Counted from the stretch's first letter, positions 1-9,413 are shown. The stretch is 64,000 nt of DNA from Trinickia symbiotica (GCF_002934455.1 NZ_PTIR01000013.1:1-64000); one strand, 5' to 3'. Numbers and translations are program-made. Notes: generated from the sequence alone by a model not told the origin.

Positions 1-124
1 GACTGCACGATGCGCGCCGCTCGCCCTCCCACTTCCCGCTCTCGCGCCGCCGTCGCCGACCGCGCGAAAGGGCGTGATTCTAGGCCGCTTCGCAGTGCAC
101 CGCAAGGGGAAAATGAGCGCGCCC

Positions 125-901
125 TCAACGATGCTTGAAAACCGGTTTGCGCTTCTCGACAAACGCCGCCATCCCCTCCTTCTGATCCTCCGTCGCGAAT
201 AGCGAATGGAACAATCGGCGCTCGAAGCGCACGCCCTCCGCAAGCGTCGTTTCGTACGCGCGATTCACCGATTCCTTCACCATCATGACGGCGGGCAACG
301 GGAACTCCGCGATCGTCGACGCAGCCGCGATCGCCTCGTCGAGCAAGGCCGCCGCCGGCACCACGCGCGAGACCAAACCCGCGCGCTCGGCTTCCGCCGC
401 GTCCATGAAGCGAGCCGTGAGGCACATGTCCATCGCTTTCGCTTTGGACACCGCCCGCGGCAACCGCTGTGTTCCGCCCGCCCCAGGCATGACGCCGAGC
501 TTGATCTCGGGCTGCCCGAACTTCGCGGTGTCCGCGGCGAAGACGATGTCGCACATCATCGCCAGCTCGCAGCCGCCGCCGAGCGCAAACCCGGCCACCG
601 CCGCGATCACCGGCTTGCGAATCGAACTCACCGCCTCCCAATTGCGAGTGATGTAGTCGTTTCGGTACACATCCATATAGGTGTAGCTCGCCATCATCCC
701 GATATCGGCGCCCGCCGCGAACGCCTTCTCACTGCCCGTCACGACGATCGCGCCAATACCGTCGTCGGCATCGAACGCCTTCAGGGCTGCGCCCAGTTCG
801 TCCATCAGCGCATCGTTGAGCGCGTTGAGCGCCTTCGGGCGGTTCAGCGTCACAAGCCCGACCCGACCGCGCGTCTCGACAAGAATGTTCTCGTAGGTCA
901 T
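125..901 (-). CDS. paaF: Enoyl-CoA hydratase, phenylacetate pathway (PaaF-like)
   Basis: 258-residue crotonase-fold protein, likely the 2,3-dehydroadipyl-CoA hydratase of the aerobic phenylacetate pathway. Both catalytic acids of true hydratases are visible: Glu112 in GGGCE and Glu132 in GQPEIKLG, followed by the [10 protein letters not shown] segment. An upstream in-frame extension to base 973 exists, but I chose the ATG at 899-901 because AGGAGG sits six bases before it and the length then equals the family norm. It diverges from paaN across a palindrome-rich spacer, which suggests shared control. The general fatty-acid hydratase role cannot be excluded from sequence alone; the neighbourhood favours PaaF. 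The 124 bases beyond its stop show no recognisable gene. Confidence 0.88.
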   Translation of the reverse strand: MTYENILVETRGRVGLVTLNRPKALNALNDALMDELGAALKAFDADDGIGAIVVTGSEKAFAAGADIGMMASYTYMDVYRNDYITRNWEAVSSIRKPVIAAVAGFALGGGCELAMMCDIVFAADTAKFGQPEIKLGVMPGAGGTQRLPRAVSKAKAMDMCLTARFMDAAEAERAGLVSRVVPAAALLDEAIAAASTIAEFPLPAVMMVKESVNRAYETTLAEGVRFERRLFHSLFATEDQKEGMAAFVEKRKPVFKHR

Positions 902-963
902 CTGCACCCTCCTATGGTTTGTCTCGATACACCGCAAAAACGCTAGAAACCTTCGCGCGAACG

Positions 964-1003
964 ATGGTACCATTCACCAACCAACCGGTCGGTCAATTAA
1001 TTG
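964..1003. promoter_or_regulatory. Candidate paa operator in the divergent paaF-paaN spacer
   Basis: Three palindromes lie side by side between the divergent genes. The central one at 980-993 reads ACCAACC/GGTCGGT, a 14-base inverted repeat with one mismatched pair. It is flanked by the perfect 10-base palindromes ATGGTACCAT (964-973) and CAATTAATTG (994-1003). TetR-family PaaR repressors are known to control phenylacetate genes in betaproteobacteria. That this is the PaaR site is an inference from position and symmetry. Confidence 0.5.
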
Positions 1004-1044
1004 GCAGCCGATCTTTCCCAACTCACGCCGCTTTCGTCTCCGAC

Positions 1045-2754
1045 ATGACACATCCTCTCTTTGCCAAGCACGAAGACACGCTCAAGCATGCGCTCGCCGC
1101 AATCGAAACCCGCGGCTACTGGAGCCCGTTCGCCGAAATGCCGAGCCCCAAAGTGTACGGGGAAAGCAGCAACGCCGATGGCGAGGCCGCGTTCAAAGCG
1201 CGTCTGAATCACACTTTCGAACTCGATCAGCCGAGCACCGGCGACACGGTCGGTGCCGAGCAATCGCCGTACGGCTTCGCGCTCGGGATCCGCTACCCGA
1301 AACCGGACGCCGGCGCACTGATCGCCGCCGCTACCGCCGCGCAGCGCGGCTGGTGCACGGCCGGCCCCGAAGCGTGGGCCGGCGTCAGCCTCGAAATCCT
1401 CGCCCGTCTCAACCGCGCGAGCTTCGAGATCGCCTATAGCGTCATGCATACCACGGGGCAGGCATTCATGATGGCGTTCCAGGCCGGTGGCCCTCATGCG
1501 CAAGACCGCGCGCTAGAGGCCGTCGCCTATGCGTGGGCCGAATTGCGCCGCGTCCCCGCCGAAGCGCATTGGGAAAAGCCGCAAGGCAAGAATCCGCCGC
1601 TCGCGATGAAAAAGCGCTTTACGATCGCACCGCGAGGCATCGGCCTCGTGCTCGGCTGCTGCACGTTCCCGACCTGGAACGGCTATCCGGGCCTCTTCGC
1701 CGATCTCGCAACCGGCAACGCCGTGATCGTAAAGCCGCACCCAGGAGCGATCCTGCCGCTCGCGATCACCGTGCGGATTGCTCGAGACGTGCTGCGAGAG
1801 GCTGGCTTCGACCCGAACGTCGTCACGCTGCTCGCCACCGATCCGAACGACGGGGCACTCGTGCAGGATCTGGCGCTGCGCCCCGAAATCAAGCTCATCG
1901 ATTTCACGGGCAGCACCCAAAACGGCAACTGGCTCGAACGGCACGCACACCAGGCGCAGGTATTCACCGAGAAAGCAGGCGTCAATCAGATCGTCATCGA
2001 CTCCGTCGACGACCTCAAAGCCGCCGCGCGCAACATCGCGTTCTCGCTCGCGCTCTACTCCGGACAGATGTGCACCGCGCCACAGAACATCTATGTGCCC
2101 CGCAACGGCATTTCGACGTCCGCCGGGCATGCGAGCTTCGATGAAGTTGCTCGAGCGCTCGGGGAAGCCGTTGAAAAGCTGGTCGGGGATCCCGCGCGTG
2201 CCGTGGAGGTGCTGGGCGCCATTCAGAACGACGGCGTAGCCCGCCGCATCGACGAAGCACGGCCGCTTGGCCAAATACTCGTCGACAGCAAATCGATCGA
2301 CCATCCCGCCTTCCCCGGCGCGCGCGTGCACACGCCGCTCGTGCTGAAACTCGACGCGGCAACGGACAGCGCCAAATTCAGCGGCGAATGGTTCGGCCCA
2401 ATCTCGTTCGTGATCGCCACCGAGTCGACCGAGCAATCGCTCGACCTGGCCGGATCGACCGCAGCGGCGCATGGCGCGCTGACGTTGTCCATCTATAGCA
2501 CCGATGAAACGATCATCGAAGCCGCGCACGAGGCGGCGATCCGTGGCGGAGTGGCGCTCTCGATCAATCTGACAGGCGGCGTGTTCGTTAACCAGTCCGC
2601 AGCGTTCTCGGACTTTCATGGAACCGGCGCGAATCCCGCGGCGAACGCGGCGCTGACGGATTCGGCTTTCGTGGCCAATCGATTCCGCGTGATTCAGAGC
2701 CGGGTCCATGTTGCGCCCCTTGCCGAAGCCGCTCAAGTCGGCCAAACGGCATAG
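1045..2754 (+). CDS. paaN: Phenylacetate degradation aldehyde dehydrogenase PaaN
   Basis: 569-residue aldehyde-dehydrogenase-fold protein, expected to oxidise the semialdehyde left after phenylacetyl-CoA ring opening. Visible catalytic elements are Asn212 in FPTWNG, Glu309 in FTEKAG and the nucleophile Cys343 in SGQMCTAP. Unlike E. coli PaaZ (about 680 residues) there is no C-terminal MaoC hydratase domain, so ring hydrolysis must be done by another protein. An upstream in-frame start at 919 exists, but it would read through the intergenic palindromes. I chose the ATG at 1045, where the conserved start THPLFAKHE begins. No clear Shine-Dalgarno sequence precedes it. It leads the operon paaN-paaJ-paaG-paaI-paaK. 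Confidence 0.9.
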   Translation: MTHPLFAKHEDTLKHALAAIETRGYWSPFAEMPSPKVYGESSNADGEAAFKARLNHTFELDQPSTGDTVGAEQSPYGFALGIRYPKPDAGALIAAATAAQRGWCTAGPEAWAGVSLEILARLNRASFEIAYSVMHTTGQAFMMAFQAGGPHAQDRALEAVAYAWAELRRVPAEAHWEKPQGKNPPLAMKKRFTIAPRGIGLVLGCCTFPTWNGYPGLFADLATGNAVIVKPHPGAILPLAITVRIARDVLREAGFDPNVVTLLATDPNDGALVQDLALRPEIKLIDFTGSTQNGNWLERHAHQAQVFTEKAGVNQIVIDSVDDLKAAARNIAFSLALYSGQMCTAPQNIYVPRNGISTSAGHASFDEVARALGEAVEKLVGDPARAVEVLGAIQNDGVARRIDEARPLGQILVDSKSIDHPAFPGARVHTPLVLKLDAATDSAKFSGEWFGPISFVIATESTEQSLDLAGSTAAAHGALTLSIYSTDETIIEAAHEAAIRGGVALSINLTGGVFVNQSAAFSDFHGTGANPAANAALTDSAFVANRFRVIQSRVHVAPLAEAAQVGQTA

Positions 2755-2859
2755 GCCGAACGGCCGAATGGCGCGCCGCCACGCCCCTCCGTACGATGCC
2801 CCGACCGTCCCCTCATGCCCCTGCGTCGAGAGACACGATTGCGAACTTCAGGAATTCCG

Positions 2860-4062
2860 ATGAACGATGCCTACATTTGTGACGCGATTCGCACTCCATT
2901 CGGCCGCTACGCCGGCGCGTTGAAGGACGTCCGCGCCGACGATCTCGCGGCCGTGCCCATCAAAGCGCTAATGGAGCGCAACGCGGGCGTGGACTGGCGG
3001 GCGCTCGACGATGTCATTTACGGTTGCGCGAACCAGGCCGGCGAAGACAACCGTAATGTCGCGCGCATGGCTGCCTTGCTCGCGGGCTTGCCGACCGACG
3101 TGCCCGGCGCGACGCTGAACCGGCTCTGCGGCTCGGGCATGGATGCGGTCGGCACGGCCGCGCGCGCGCTGAAAGCCGGCGAAGCTCGCTTGCTCATCGC
3201 CGGCGGCGTGGAGAGCATGACGCGCGCGCCCTTCGTCTTGCCAAAGGCGACGAGCGCCTTTTCGCGCCAGACGGAAATCCACGATACGACGATCGGCTGG
3301 CGTTTCGTGAATGCAGCGCTGAAAGCGCAATACGGGATCGATTCGATGCCCGAAACGGCCGAAAACGTGGCCGAACAGTTTTCAGTGAGCCGCGCCGATC
3401 AGGACGCCTTCGCACTGCGGAGCCAGCGGAAAGCGGCCGAAGCTCAGCGCAACGGAACGCTAGCCGCGGAAATCGTCCCTGTCGTCGTCCCGCAGAAGAA
3501 GGGGGATGCACTGCATGTCGCGCAAGACGAGCACCCGCGCGAAACATCGCTCGAGGCACTCGCCAAGCTGAAGGGCGTCGTGCGCGCCGACGGCACCGTG
3601 ACGGCCGGAAACGCCTCGGGCGTGAACGACGGCGCATGCGCGCTTTTACTTGCCAACGGCGAAGCGGCCGAGCAATACGGGTTGCGCCGCCGAGCGCGGA
3701 TCCTCGGCATGGCGACGGCCGGCGTGGAGCCTCGCGTCATGGGCATCGGGCCGGCTCCCGCAACACAAAAGCTGCTGGCTCATCTCGGGATGTCGCTGAG
3801 TCAGTTCGACGTCATCGAGCTGAACGAAGCGTTCGCCTCGCAAGGACTCGCAGTATTGCGGTTGCTCGGCGTGGCCGACGACGACCCTCGCGTGAATCCG
3901 AACGGCGGCGCCATCGCGCTCGGGCATCCGCTCGGTGCATCGGGGGCCCGGCTCGTGACGACAGCGCTCTACCAGCTCGAACGCACGGGCGGTCAATATG
4001 CGCTTTGCACGATGTGTATCGGCGTCGGTCAAGGCATCGCGCTCGCCATCGAGCGACTGTGA
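2860..4062 (+). CDS. paaJ: 3-oxoadipyl-CoA thiolase (PaaJ/PcaF)
   Basis: 400-residue thiolase that cleaves 3-oxoadipyl-CoA to succinyl-CoA and acetyl-CoA, the last step of the phenylacetate and beta-ketoadipate routes. The three catalytic residues are in place: Cys90 in NRLCGSG, His356 in GHPLGASG and Cys386 in TMCIGVGQG. The length equals the PcaF/PaaJ norm. The ATG at 2860 is preceded by AGGA at a suitable distance; an upstream in-frame start at 2815 would add 15 non-conserved residues. The same enzyme is called PcaF when it lies in protocatechuate clusters; the paa neighbours decide the symbol here. Confidence 0.92.
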   Translation: MNDAYICDAIRTPFGRYAGALKDVRADDLAAVPIKALMERNAGVDWRALDDVIYGCANQAGEDNRNVARMAALLAGLPTDVPGATLNRLCGSGMDAVGTAARALKAGEARLLIAGGVESMTRAPFVLPKATSAFSRQTEIHDTTIGWRFVNAALKAQYGIDSMPETAENVAEQFSVSRADQDAFALRSQRKAAEAQRNGTLAAEIVPVVVPQKKGDALHVAQDEHPRETSLEALAKLKGVVRADGTVTAGNASGVNDGACALLLANGEAAEQYGLRRRARILGMATAGVEPRVMGIGPAPATQKLLAHLGMSLSQFDVIELNEAFASQGLAVLRLLGVADDDPRVNPNGGAIALGHPLGASGARLVTTALYQLERTGGQYALCTMCIGVGQGIALAIERL

Positions 4063-4164
4063 GCGGCAGGGAGTGATTCCGATCCGACGGCTCGGATAAG
4101 GGAGCCTGATCCGACGGATCGATCGGCACAAGCAGCCTAAGCCAAGCGACAAAGGAGACGAACG

Positions 4165-4947
4165 ATGGTTTATGAAGCAATCCGCGTCGACGTCGACGCG
4201 TCCTCGCGCGTAGCCACCATTACGCTGAACCGGCCGGACAAGCTCAACAGCTTCACGCGCAAGATGCACGCGGAGCTGCGTTCCGCGCTCGACGAGGTCG
4301 AGGCCGCGAAGACGCGTGCGCTCGTGCTGACGGGCGCGGGCCGCGGCTTTTGTGCAGGGCAGGATCTGGCTTTCGAGCCCGGGGCGGAGACTGATCTCGG
4401 GGCGCTCATCGACGAAAACTTCAATCCGCTCGTGCGCCGGTTGCAAGCCCTGCCTCTGCCCGTCATCGCCGCGGTCAACGGCATCGCGGCCGGCGCGGGC
4501 GCGAATCTGGCGCTCGCTTGCGATATCACGCTGGCCGCGCGCTCGAGCAGCTTCGTGCAATCGTTCGTGAAGATCGGCCTCATCCCCGACTCGGGCGGAA
4601 CCGCCCTGCTGCCTCGCCGCATCGGCATGGCACGCGCGCTCGGCCTCGCCATCACGGGCGACAAGCTCTCGGCGGAGCAGGCGCAACAGTGGGGCCTCAT
4701 CTGGCAGGTCGTCGAGGATGCGGATCTGCCCGCTGCCGCTCAGCAACTCGCCGCGCAGCTCGCGCAACAGCCCACGAAGGCCATCGCCGCCATCAAGCGA
4801 GCCATGCACGCAAGCACCGTCAATTCGTTCGACCAGCAACTCGATCTCGAGCGCGACCTGCAACGAGAACTCGGCGCCTCGCACGACTTCGCGGAAGGCG
4901 TCGCCGCGTTCATCGAGAAGCGTTCCGCGCGCTTCGAAGGGCGCTAG
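4165..4947 (+). CDS. paaG: Epoxyphenylacetyl-CoA isomerase (PaaG-like crotonase)
   Basis: 260-residue crotonase-family enzyme, assigned as 2-(1,2-epoxy-1,2-dihydrophenyl)acetyl-CoA isomerase, which turns the ring epoxide into an oxepin. In contrast to the PaaF-like protein in this window, the first hydratase glutamate is absent (GAGANLALACD instead of [11 protein letters not shown]). The acid Asp142 sits in IPDSGGT, as in PaaG. AAAGGAG precedes the ATG. The 102-base gap after paaJ contains GATCCGACGG twice, 32 bases apart, but no obvious terminator. paaI follows after one base, which indicates translational coupling. Confidence 0.88.
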   Translation: MVYEAIRVDVDASSRVATITLNRPDKLNSFTRKMHAELRSALDEVEAAKTRALVLTGAGRGFCAGQDLAFEPGAETDLGALIDENFNPLVRRLQALPLPVIAAVNGIAAGAGANLALACDITLAARSSSFVQSFVKIGLIPDSGGTALLPRRIGMARALGLAITGDKLSAEQAQQWGLIWQVVEDADLPAAAQQLAAQLAQQPTKAIAAIKRAMHASTVNSFDQQLDLERDLQRELGASHDFAEGVAAFIEKRSARFEGR

Positions 4948-4948
4948 G

Positions 4949-5416
4949 ATGTCTACGGCAACTCACGTTCTCGGCACCGGCGCCGATAAGAGCGGCGACG
5001 AACTCGCTCGAGCGGTAGCCGAAGCGATGTACGCCGCGGACGCGTGCAGCCGCGCGCTCGGCTTCGAACTTCTCGAAGTCCGCGCGGGATATGCGCGCAT
5101 GCGAGCCGCGGTAAGGCCCGACTTCCTCAACGGCCACGACATCTGCCACGGTGGCCTCATCTTCACCCTGGCCGATTCGACCTTCGCATTCGCCTGCAAT
5201 TCGTACAACGTCAATACCGTGGCATCGGGATGCTCGATCGAGTTTCTGCGTCCGGTCCGCCGCGGCGACACCCTGACCGCCGAGGCGGTCGAGCAGACAT
5301 TGAACGGGCGCACCGGCATCTACGATATTCGCGTCACCAATGGCGCGGGCGACACAGTGGCGATGTTTCGCGGCAAATCGGCACAGATCAGAGGAACCGT
5401 GATTCCTACCCGTTGA
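4949..5416 (+). CDS. paaI: Hydroxyphenylacetyl-CoA thioesterase PaaI
   Basis: 155-residue hotdog-fold thioesterase. In the phenylacetate pathway PaaI hydrolyses dead-end CoA thioesters and so recovers CoA. The family motif NGHDICHGG followed by LADSTFAFACN is present near residues 66-88. The ATG at 4949 begins one base after the paaG stop (TAG-G-ATG), giving the usual PaaI length. A longer in-frame reading starting at 4718 lies inside paaG and is an artefact. It is co-transcribed with paaG and followed after 81 bases by paaK. Confidence 0.9.
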   Translation: MSTATHVLGTGADKSGDELARAVAEAMYAADACSRALGFELLEVRAGYARMRAAVRPDFLNGHDICHGGLIFTLADSTFAFACNSYNVNTVASGCSIEFLRPVRRGDTLTAEAVEQTLNGRTGIYDIRVTNGAGDTVAMFRGKSAQIRGTVIPTR

Positions 5417-5497
5417 GCGCCGATGCGGCGCAACGGAAAGCGCTCGGCTCGAACCGGTCGCAAACGTTTCACCCAGGAGACATAGGAGAGAGACCCG

Positions 5498-6802
5498 ATG
5501 AACACCGCGTTCCCGCTCGAGCCCATAGAGACCGCAAGCCGCGATGAACTCGCCGCTCTGCAGCTCGAGCGACTGAAATGGTCGCTTGCCCATGCCTACG
5601 AGAACTCGCTCGTCTATCGACGCAAGTTCGACGAGGCCGGCGTGCGTCCCGAAGACCTGAAGACGCTGGCCGATCTCGCGCGCTTTCCTTTCACGACGAA
5701 GCGCGATTTTCGCGACAACTATCCGTTCGGCATGTTCGCCGTACCGCAGGAGCGAATCTCGCGCATTCACGGGTCGTCCGGCACGACGGGCAAGCCTACC
5801 GTCGTCGGCTATACGGCGCGCGACATCGATACCTGGGCCAACCTCGTCGCACGCTCGATTCGCGCGGCCGGCGCCCGCCGCGGCGACAAGGTCCATGTCA
5901 GCTACGGCTACGGTCTTTTTACCGGCGGTCTCGGTGCGCACTATGGCGCCGAACGCGCGGGCCTGACCGTCATCCCGTTCGGCGGCGGGCAAACGGAAAA
6001 GCAAGTTCAACTGATTCGGGATTTCAAGCCCGACATCATCATGGTCACGCCCAGTTACATGCTCGCGCTCGCCGACGAGTTCCAGCGCCAAGGGCTCGAT
6101 CCCGCCCAATCGTCGCTGCGGGTCGGGATATTCGGCGCCGAGCCGTGGACGAACGAAATGCGTCTCGCGATCGAGCGGCGCATGGGCATCGATGCCGTTG
6201 ACATCTACGGACTGTCCGAAATCATGGGTCCCGGCGTTGCTTGCGAGTGCATCGAAACGAAAGACGGCCCGACCATCTGGGAAGACCATTTTTATCCGGA
6301 GATCGTCGACCCTGAAACCGGCGCCGTCCTTCCCGACGGCGAGTTCGGCGAACTCGTTTTTACGTCGCTGACGAAAGAGGCGCTGCCGATCGTCCGCTAT
6401 CGCACCCGCGATCTCACGCGGCTCTTGCCCGGTACTTCACGCACGATGCGGCGCATGGAAAAGATCACGGGCCGCTGCGACGACATGATGATCGTGCGCG
6501 GCGTCAACGTCTTCCCCACGCAGATCGAGGAGCTGCTGCTGAAGCAGCGGGCACTTGCGCCGCACTACCAGATCGTGCTGACGAAGGAAGGTCCGCTCGA
6601 CGTCATGACGCTCAACGTCGAGCCGATGCCCGAGGCGCTCGCCGACCATGCGGCGATCGAGGCAGCAAAGTCGGCGCTCGCGTACGACATCAAGGCGTTG
6701 ATCGGGGTCACCGCGATCGTCGAAGTGCTACCCGTCAACGGAATCGAGCGATCGGCAGGCAAGGCCCGGCATATCGTCGACAAGCGCAAGGCCGGCGGTT
6801 GA
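5498..6802 (+). CDS. paaK: Phenylacetate-CoA ligase PaaK
   Basis: 434-residue AMP-forming ligase that activates phenylacetate to phenylacetyl-CoA, the entry step and the source of the pathway inducer. Residues 93-100 (SSGTTGKP) form the phosphate-binding loop. YGLSEIMGPG near 237-246 and YRTRDLT near 310 are adenylate-forming family motifs, and a C-terminal AGKARHIVDKR holds the expected catalytic lysine region. TAGGAGAG lies ahead of the ATG. It is the last gene of the plus-strand paa operon; the next gene, mltA, is convergent. Length and sequence are typical of betaproteobacterial PaaK. Confidence 0.94.
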   Translation: MNTAFPLEPIETASRDELAALQLERLKWSLAHAYENSLVYRRKFDEAGVRPEDLKTLADLARFPFTTKRDFRDNYPFGMFAVPQERISRIHGSSGTTGKPTVVGYTARDIDTWANLVARSIRAAGARRGDKVHVSYGYGLFTGGLGAHYGAERAGLTVIPFGGGQTEKQVQLIRDFKPDIIMVTPSYMLALADEFQRQGLDPAQSSLRVGIFGAEPWTNEMRLAIERRMGIDAVDIYGLSEIMGPGVACECIETKDGPTIWEDHFYPEIVDPETGAVLPDGEFGELVFTSLTKEALPIVRYRTRDLTRLLPGTSRTMRRMEKITGRCDDMMIVRGVNVFPTQIEELLLKQRALAPHYQIVLTKEGPLDVMTLNVEPMPEALADHAAIEAAKSALAYDIKALIGVTAIVEVLPVNGIERSAGKARHIVDKRKAGG

Positions 6803-6938
6803 TGCCTGCGCGGGCCGCGGGGAACGCCCGGCAGTCCGTCGGTCCGACCGCAGTGCCCTAGACGGAGACAGGCGCTTGGCCGGCGCTAGCAATCGCTGCC
6901 CCCAACCGACGAGCGCATTCTTTCGCAGGTGGCTTATA

Positions 6939-8081
6939 TCAGGAGTTCGGCAGCAATAGCCACATCCGGCCGACCTGCTTCATCTTGCCGGCCAGATCGC
7001 CTGCTTCGTCGCCAAGGCCCCAGAAATAATCGGCGCGCACGCCGCCCTTGATCGCCGTCCCGGTGTCCTGCGCGAAAACCAGCCGGTTCATCGGCGTGTT
7101 GGTGAACGGCCGCGTCGTTTGCAGGAAAACCGGGGTGCCGAGCGGAATCGATGACGGATCGACGGCAATCGAGCGCTGCGGCGTGAGCGGTACGCCGAGG
7201 GCGCCGATGGGACCGACGTCGGTGCTGCCGAGCGCCGGGTCGGCCGACGGCATCTCACGGAAAAACACGAACCGAGGGTTCGTATCGAGCAGCGCATCGA
7301 CGCGAGCGGGATTCGCGCGCCCCCAAGCCTTGATGCCTTGCATCGTCGCCTGCGCGGGCGTCAGCTCGCCATGATCGAGCAGCCACCTTCCGATCGATCG
7401 ATAAGGCTGATTGTTGCTGCCGCCGAAGCCCACGCGCATGACCGTCCCATCGTCGAGCACGATGCGCCCTGAGCCCTGCACCTGGAGGAAGAAGGCCTCG
7501 ATCGGATCGTCGACCCACACGAGCTCGCTGCCCGCCAGCGCACCGGAACGCTCGAGTTGCGCGCGCGGCGGAAGCGTCGTGCCCGCCCGAAAGCCGGCCG
7601 GCCAGCGATAAAGCGCGTACTGGTAGGGTCCGCGCCGCGTACGGGAACCATGCAGAAGCGGCTCGTAGTAGCCCGTCACGAGCCCGTCGAGCGTACCGTC
7701 GCCATTGGCAAGCTGAAAGGGTGTGAAATAGGTTTCAAAAAAAGTCCGAGCACCCGTGACATCCAGATCGTCGAGCTGAGCGGCCGCCGTGCAGGCGCGC
7801 CGCCAGGACGGCTCGCGTCCGAGGCGCAGACAGTTCTCTCGCAAGGCGGCCGCCGCACCGATCAGCGAATCGTCGTCCCAGCCCGGCACCTGCTGCCACG
7901 ATACCTGCGTCAACCGCCCCGTGGGCAGTTGGCCCAAGGTTCCGACGGCACTGCCGGGAGGTGCGGCCGTCGGGCGAACGACCGCGGGGCCGCCGCAGGC
8001 CGCGAGCAGCACCGCCAGCAAGACGGCCGCGACCTGCCCGGCGATTGTGCGCTCGATGCGCATGGGAACGCCGGCCGCCAT
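6939..8081 (-). CDS. mltA: Membrane-bound lytic transglycosylase A (lipoprotein)
   Basis: 380-residue outer-membrane lipoprotein that cleaves peptidoglycan to 1,6-anhydromuropeptides. The N-terminus has a hydrophobic signal ending in the lipobox LLAAC. The MltA core includes TGYYEP, QVQGSGR and VGFGGSNNQPY, and the C-terminal 3D domain carries DPSSIPLGTP and the catalytic-Asp stretch FAQDTGTAIKG. The ATG at 8079-8081 overlaps the apaG stop by one base (TGATG), which suggests coupling. The second ATG at 8063 (MRIERT) would also give a normal signal peptide. A start further upstream would overlap apaG and is unlikely. Confidence 0.9.
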   Translation of the reverse strand: MAAGVPMRIERTIAGQVAAVLLAVLLAACGGPAVVRPTAAPPGSAVGTLGQLPTGRLTQVSWQQVPGWDDDSLIGAAAALRENCLRLGREPSWRRACTAAAQLDDLDVTGARTFFETYFTPFQLANGDGTLDGLVTGYYEPLLHGSRTRRGPYQYALYRWPAGFRAGTTLPPRAQLERSGALAGSELVWVDDPIEAFFLQVQGSGRIVLDDGTVMRVGFGGSNNQPYRSIGRWLLDHGELTPAQATMQGIKAWGRANPARVDALLDTNPRFVFFREMPSADPALGSTDVGPIGALGVPLTPQRSIAVDPSSIPLGTPVFLQTTRPFTNTPMNRLVFAQDTGTAIKGGVRADYFWGLGDEAGDLAGKMKQVGRMWLLLPNS

Positions 8082-8455
8082 CAGTGCAGCGTACGCGGCA
8101 TTTGTAACGTGAACTCGGGCACGGGCGCCTCGAACCGCTCGCCGTCCTCCGCCACGCAAAAGTACTCGCCCCGCATCGTGCCGACGGGCGTCGCGATGAC
8201 GGCCCAGCTCGTGTACTCGAATTGCTCGCCCGGCTGCAGCAGCGGCTGATGTCCGACGACACCGAGGCCCTTCACTTCCTGCACTTTGGACTCGCTGTCG
8301 GTAATGATCCAATGGCGCGCGATCAACTGCGCGGGCACTTGCCCCGTGTTGCGAATCGTCAGCGTGTACGCGAAGGCATACTGGCGGCGCTCGGGATCGG
8401 ATTGTTCAGGCAGGTAGCGCGTTTGGGCCGAAACGCTGAATTGATACTGGCTCAT
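8081..8455 (-). CDS. apaG: ApaG domain protein (Co2+/Mg2+ efflux protein ApaG)
   Basis: 124-residue single-domain ApaG protein with a fibronectin-III-like beta fold. The conserved centre [15 protein letters not shown] and the following YTSW and GTMRGEY are all present. In enterobacteria apaG is linked to apaH and magnesium/cobalt phenotypes; the biochemical role is not settled. Here it is the first gene of an apaG-mltA pair that overlaps by one base. It diverges from rpe across a 271-base spacer. Confidence 0.9.
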   Translation of the reverse strand: MSQYQFSVSAQTRYLPEQSDPERRQYAFAYTLTIRNTGQVPAQLIARHWIITDSESKVQEVKGLGVVGHQPLLQPGEQFEYTSWAVIATPVGTMRGEYFCVAEDGERFEAPVPEFTLQMPRTLH

Positions 8456-8481
8456 CGTGACTCTGTTCCGCTTTAATAAGT

Positions 8482-8512
8482 ATCTGCTTAGACTCCAGCA
8501 AAAATCTGCTTA
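8482..8512. promoter_or_regulatory. Direct repeat in the apaG-rpe divergent spacer
   Basis: ATCTGCTTA occurs at 8482-8490 and again at 8504-8512, 22 bases apart, or about two helical turns on the same DNA face. This is the arrangement expected for an activator or response-regulator site, but no regulator is adjacent. Closer to rpe the spacer also holds TACAAT (8537-8542) and TAAAAT (8674-8679), possible -10 elements without convincing -35 partners. Confidence 0.25.
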
Positions 8513-8726
8513 CTTTGGGTTCTACCCCTGCCCGAATACAATGGGCTGCACGGCGACGACATCGCAAGAACGCCGGCGCATACGGTGTTGCGTTCGGCAT
8601 TGTCGCGCGTCGGAGTCTACACCCGCAATCGCGACGATGGTCGCCCCCGCCCGAACACCGACGGGACGCACGGTAAAATACGGGCTTTCGTTGCCGCTCA
8701 TCGTCGGCAAAGAGGATCGACTGGTC

Positions 8727-9413
8727 ATGACGCAATTCCGTATCGCCCCGAGCATCCTGTCGGCCGATTTTGCCCGGCTCGGCGAAGAAGTCCGCAATGT
8801 CGTCGCCGCAGGTGCCGACTGGATCCATTTCGATGTGATGGATAACCATTACGTGCCGAACCTGACGATCGGGCCGCTCGTCTGCGAGGCGATTCGTCCG
8901 CACGTGCAGGTACCGATCGATGTCCACCTGATGGTACGTCCCGTCGACCGCATCGTGCCAGACTTCGCGAAAGCCGGCGCGAATCTGATCAGTTTTCATC
9001 CGGAAGCGTCGGAACATATCGATCGCACCCTGTCGCTGATCCGCGATCAAGGCTGCAAGGCGGGGCTCGTCTTCAATCCGGCCACGCCGCTGAACTACCT
9101 CGACCATGTGATGGACCGTGTCGACCTCGTGCTGATCATGTCGGTGAATCCCGGCTTCGGCGGGCAATCGTTCATTCCGGAAGCGCTCAACAAATTGCGC
9201 GCGGCGCGAGCGAAGATCGACGCCTATCGCGAAAAGACAGGCCGGGAGATTCATCTTGAAGTCGACGGCGGCGTCAAGGTCGACAATATCGCCGAGATCG
9301 CGAAGGCAGGGGCCGATACGTTCGTGGCCGGCTCGGCGATCTTCGGCAAGCCCGACTACCAAGCGGTCATCGCGGACATGCGAGCCCGGCTCGCGGCCGT
9401 CTCGCCTGCATGA
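8727..9413 (+). CDS. rpe: Ribulose-phosphate 3-epimerase
   Basis: 228-residue TIM-barrel enzyme interconverting ribulose-5-phosphate and xylulose-5-phosphate in the pentose phosphate and Calvin pathways. Recognisable segments are the start [33 protein letters not shown], the metal-ligand region [14 protein letters not shown] and EVDGGV. AGAGGA lies ahead of the ATG at 8727; a longer in-frame reading from 8457 would run through the spacer and add 90 non-conserved residues. The stop overlaps the gph start by four bases (ATGA), a coupling common in this family of bacteria. Confidence 0.95.
   Translation: MTQFRIAPSILSADFARLGEEVRNVVAAGADWIHFDVMDNHYVPNLTIGPLVCEAIRPHVQVPIDVHLMVRPVDRIVPDFAKAGANLISFHPEASEHIDRTLSLIRDQGCKAGLVFNPATPLNYLDHVMDRVDLVLIMSVNPGFGGQSFIPEALNKLRAARAKIDAYREKTGREIHLEVDGGVKVDNIAEIAKAGADTFVAGSAIFGKPDYQAVIADMRARLAAVSPA

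Noticed and set aside
1-124. Left window edge examined for a gene end or tRNA
   Set aside because: No coding frame with family features, no cloverleaf and no terminator could be supported in 124 bases.
206-946. Long plus-strand reading frames opposite paaF and similar long frames opposite most genes
   Set aside because: They are mirror frames of high-GC genes: rich in Arg, His and Ala, without family motifs or ribosome sites, and fully overlapped by recognised genes.
4080-4130. GATCCGACGG direct repeat between paaJ and paaG
   Set aside because: Two short copies in a high-GC spacer; no symmetry, promoter boxes or wider recurrence seen.
6838-6848. GTCGGTCCGAC palindrome after paaK, similar to the paa operator half-sites
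   Set aside because: It lies downstream of the operon between convergent genes, lacks the full dyad spacing and would have no promoter to control.
8537-8542. TACAAT upstream of rpe as a firm promoter
   Set aside because: The -10 is good, but no acceptable -35 lies 16-18 bases upstream, so it is only mentioned under the spacer entry.
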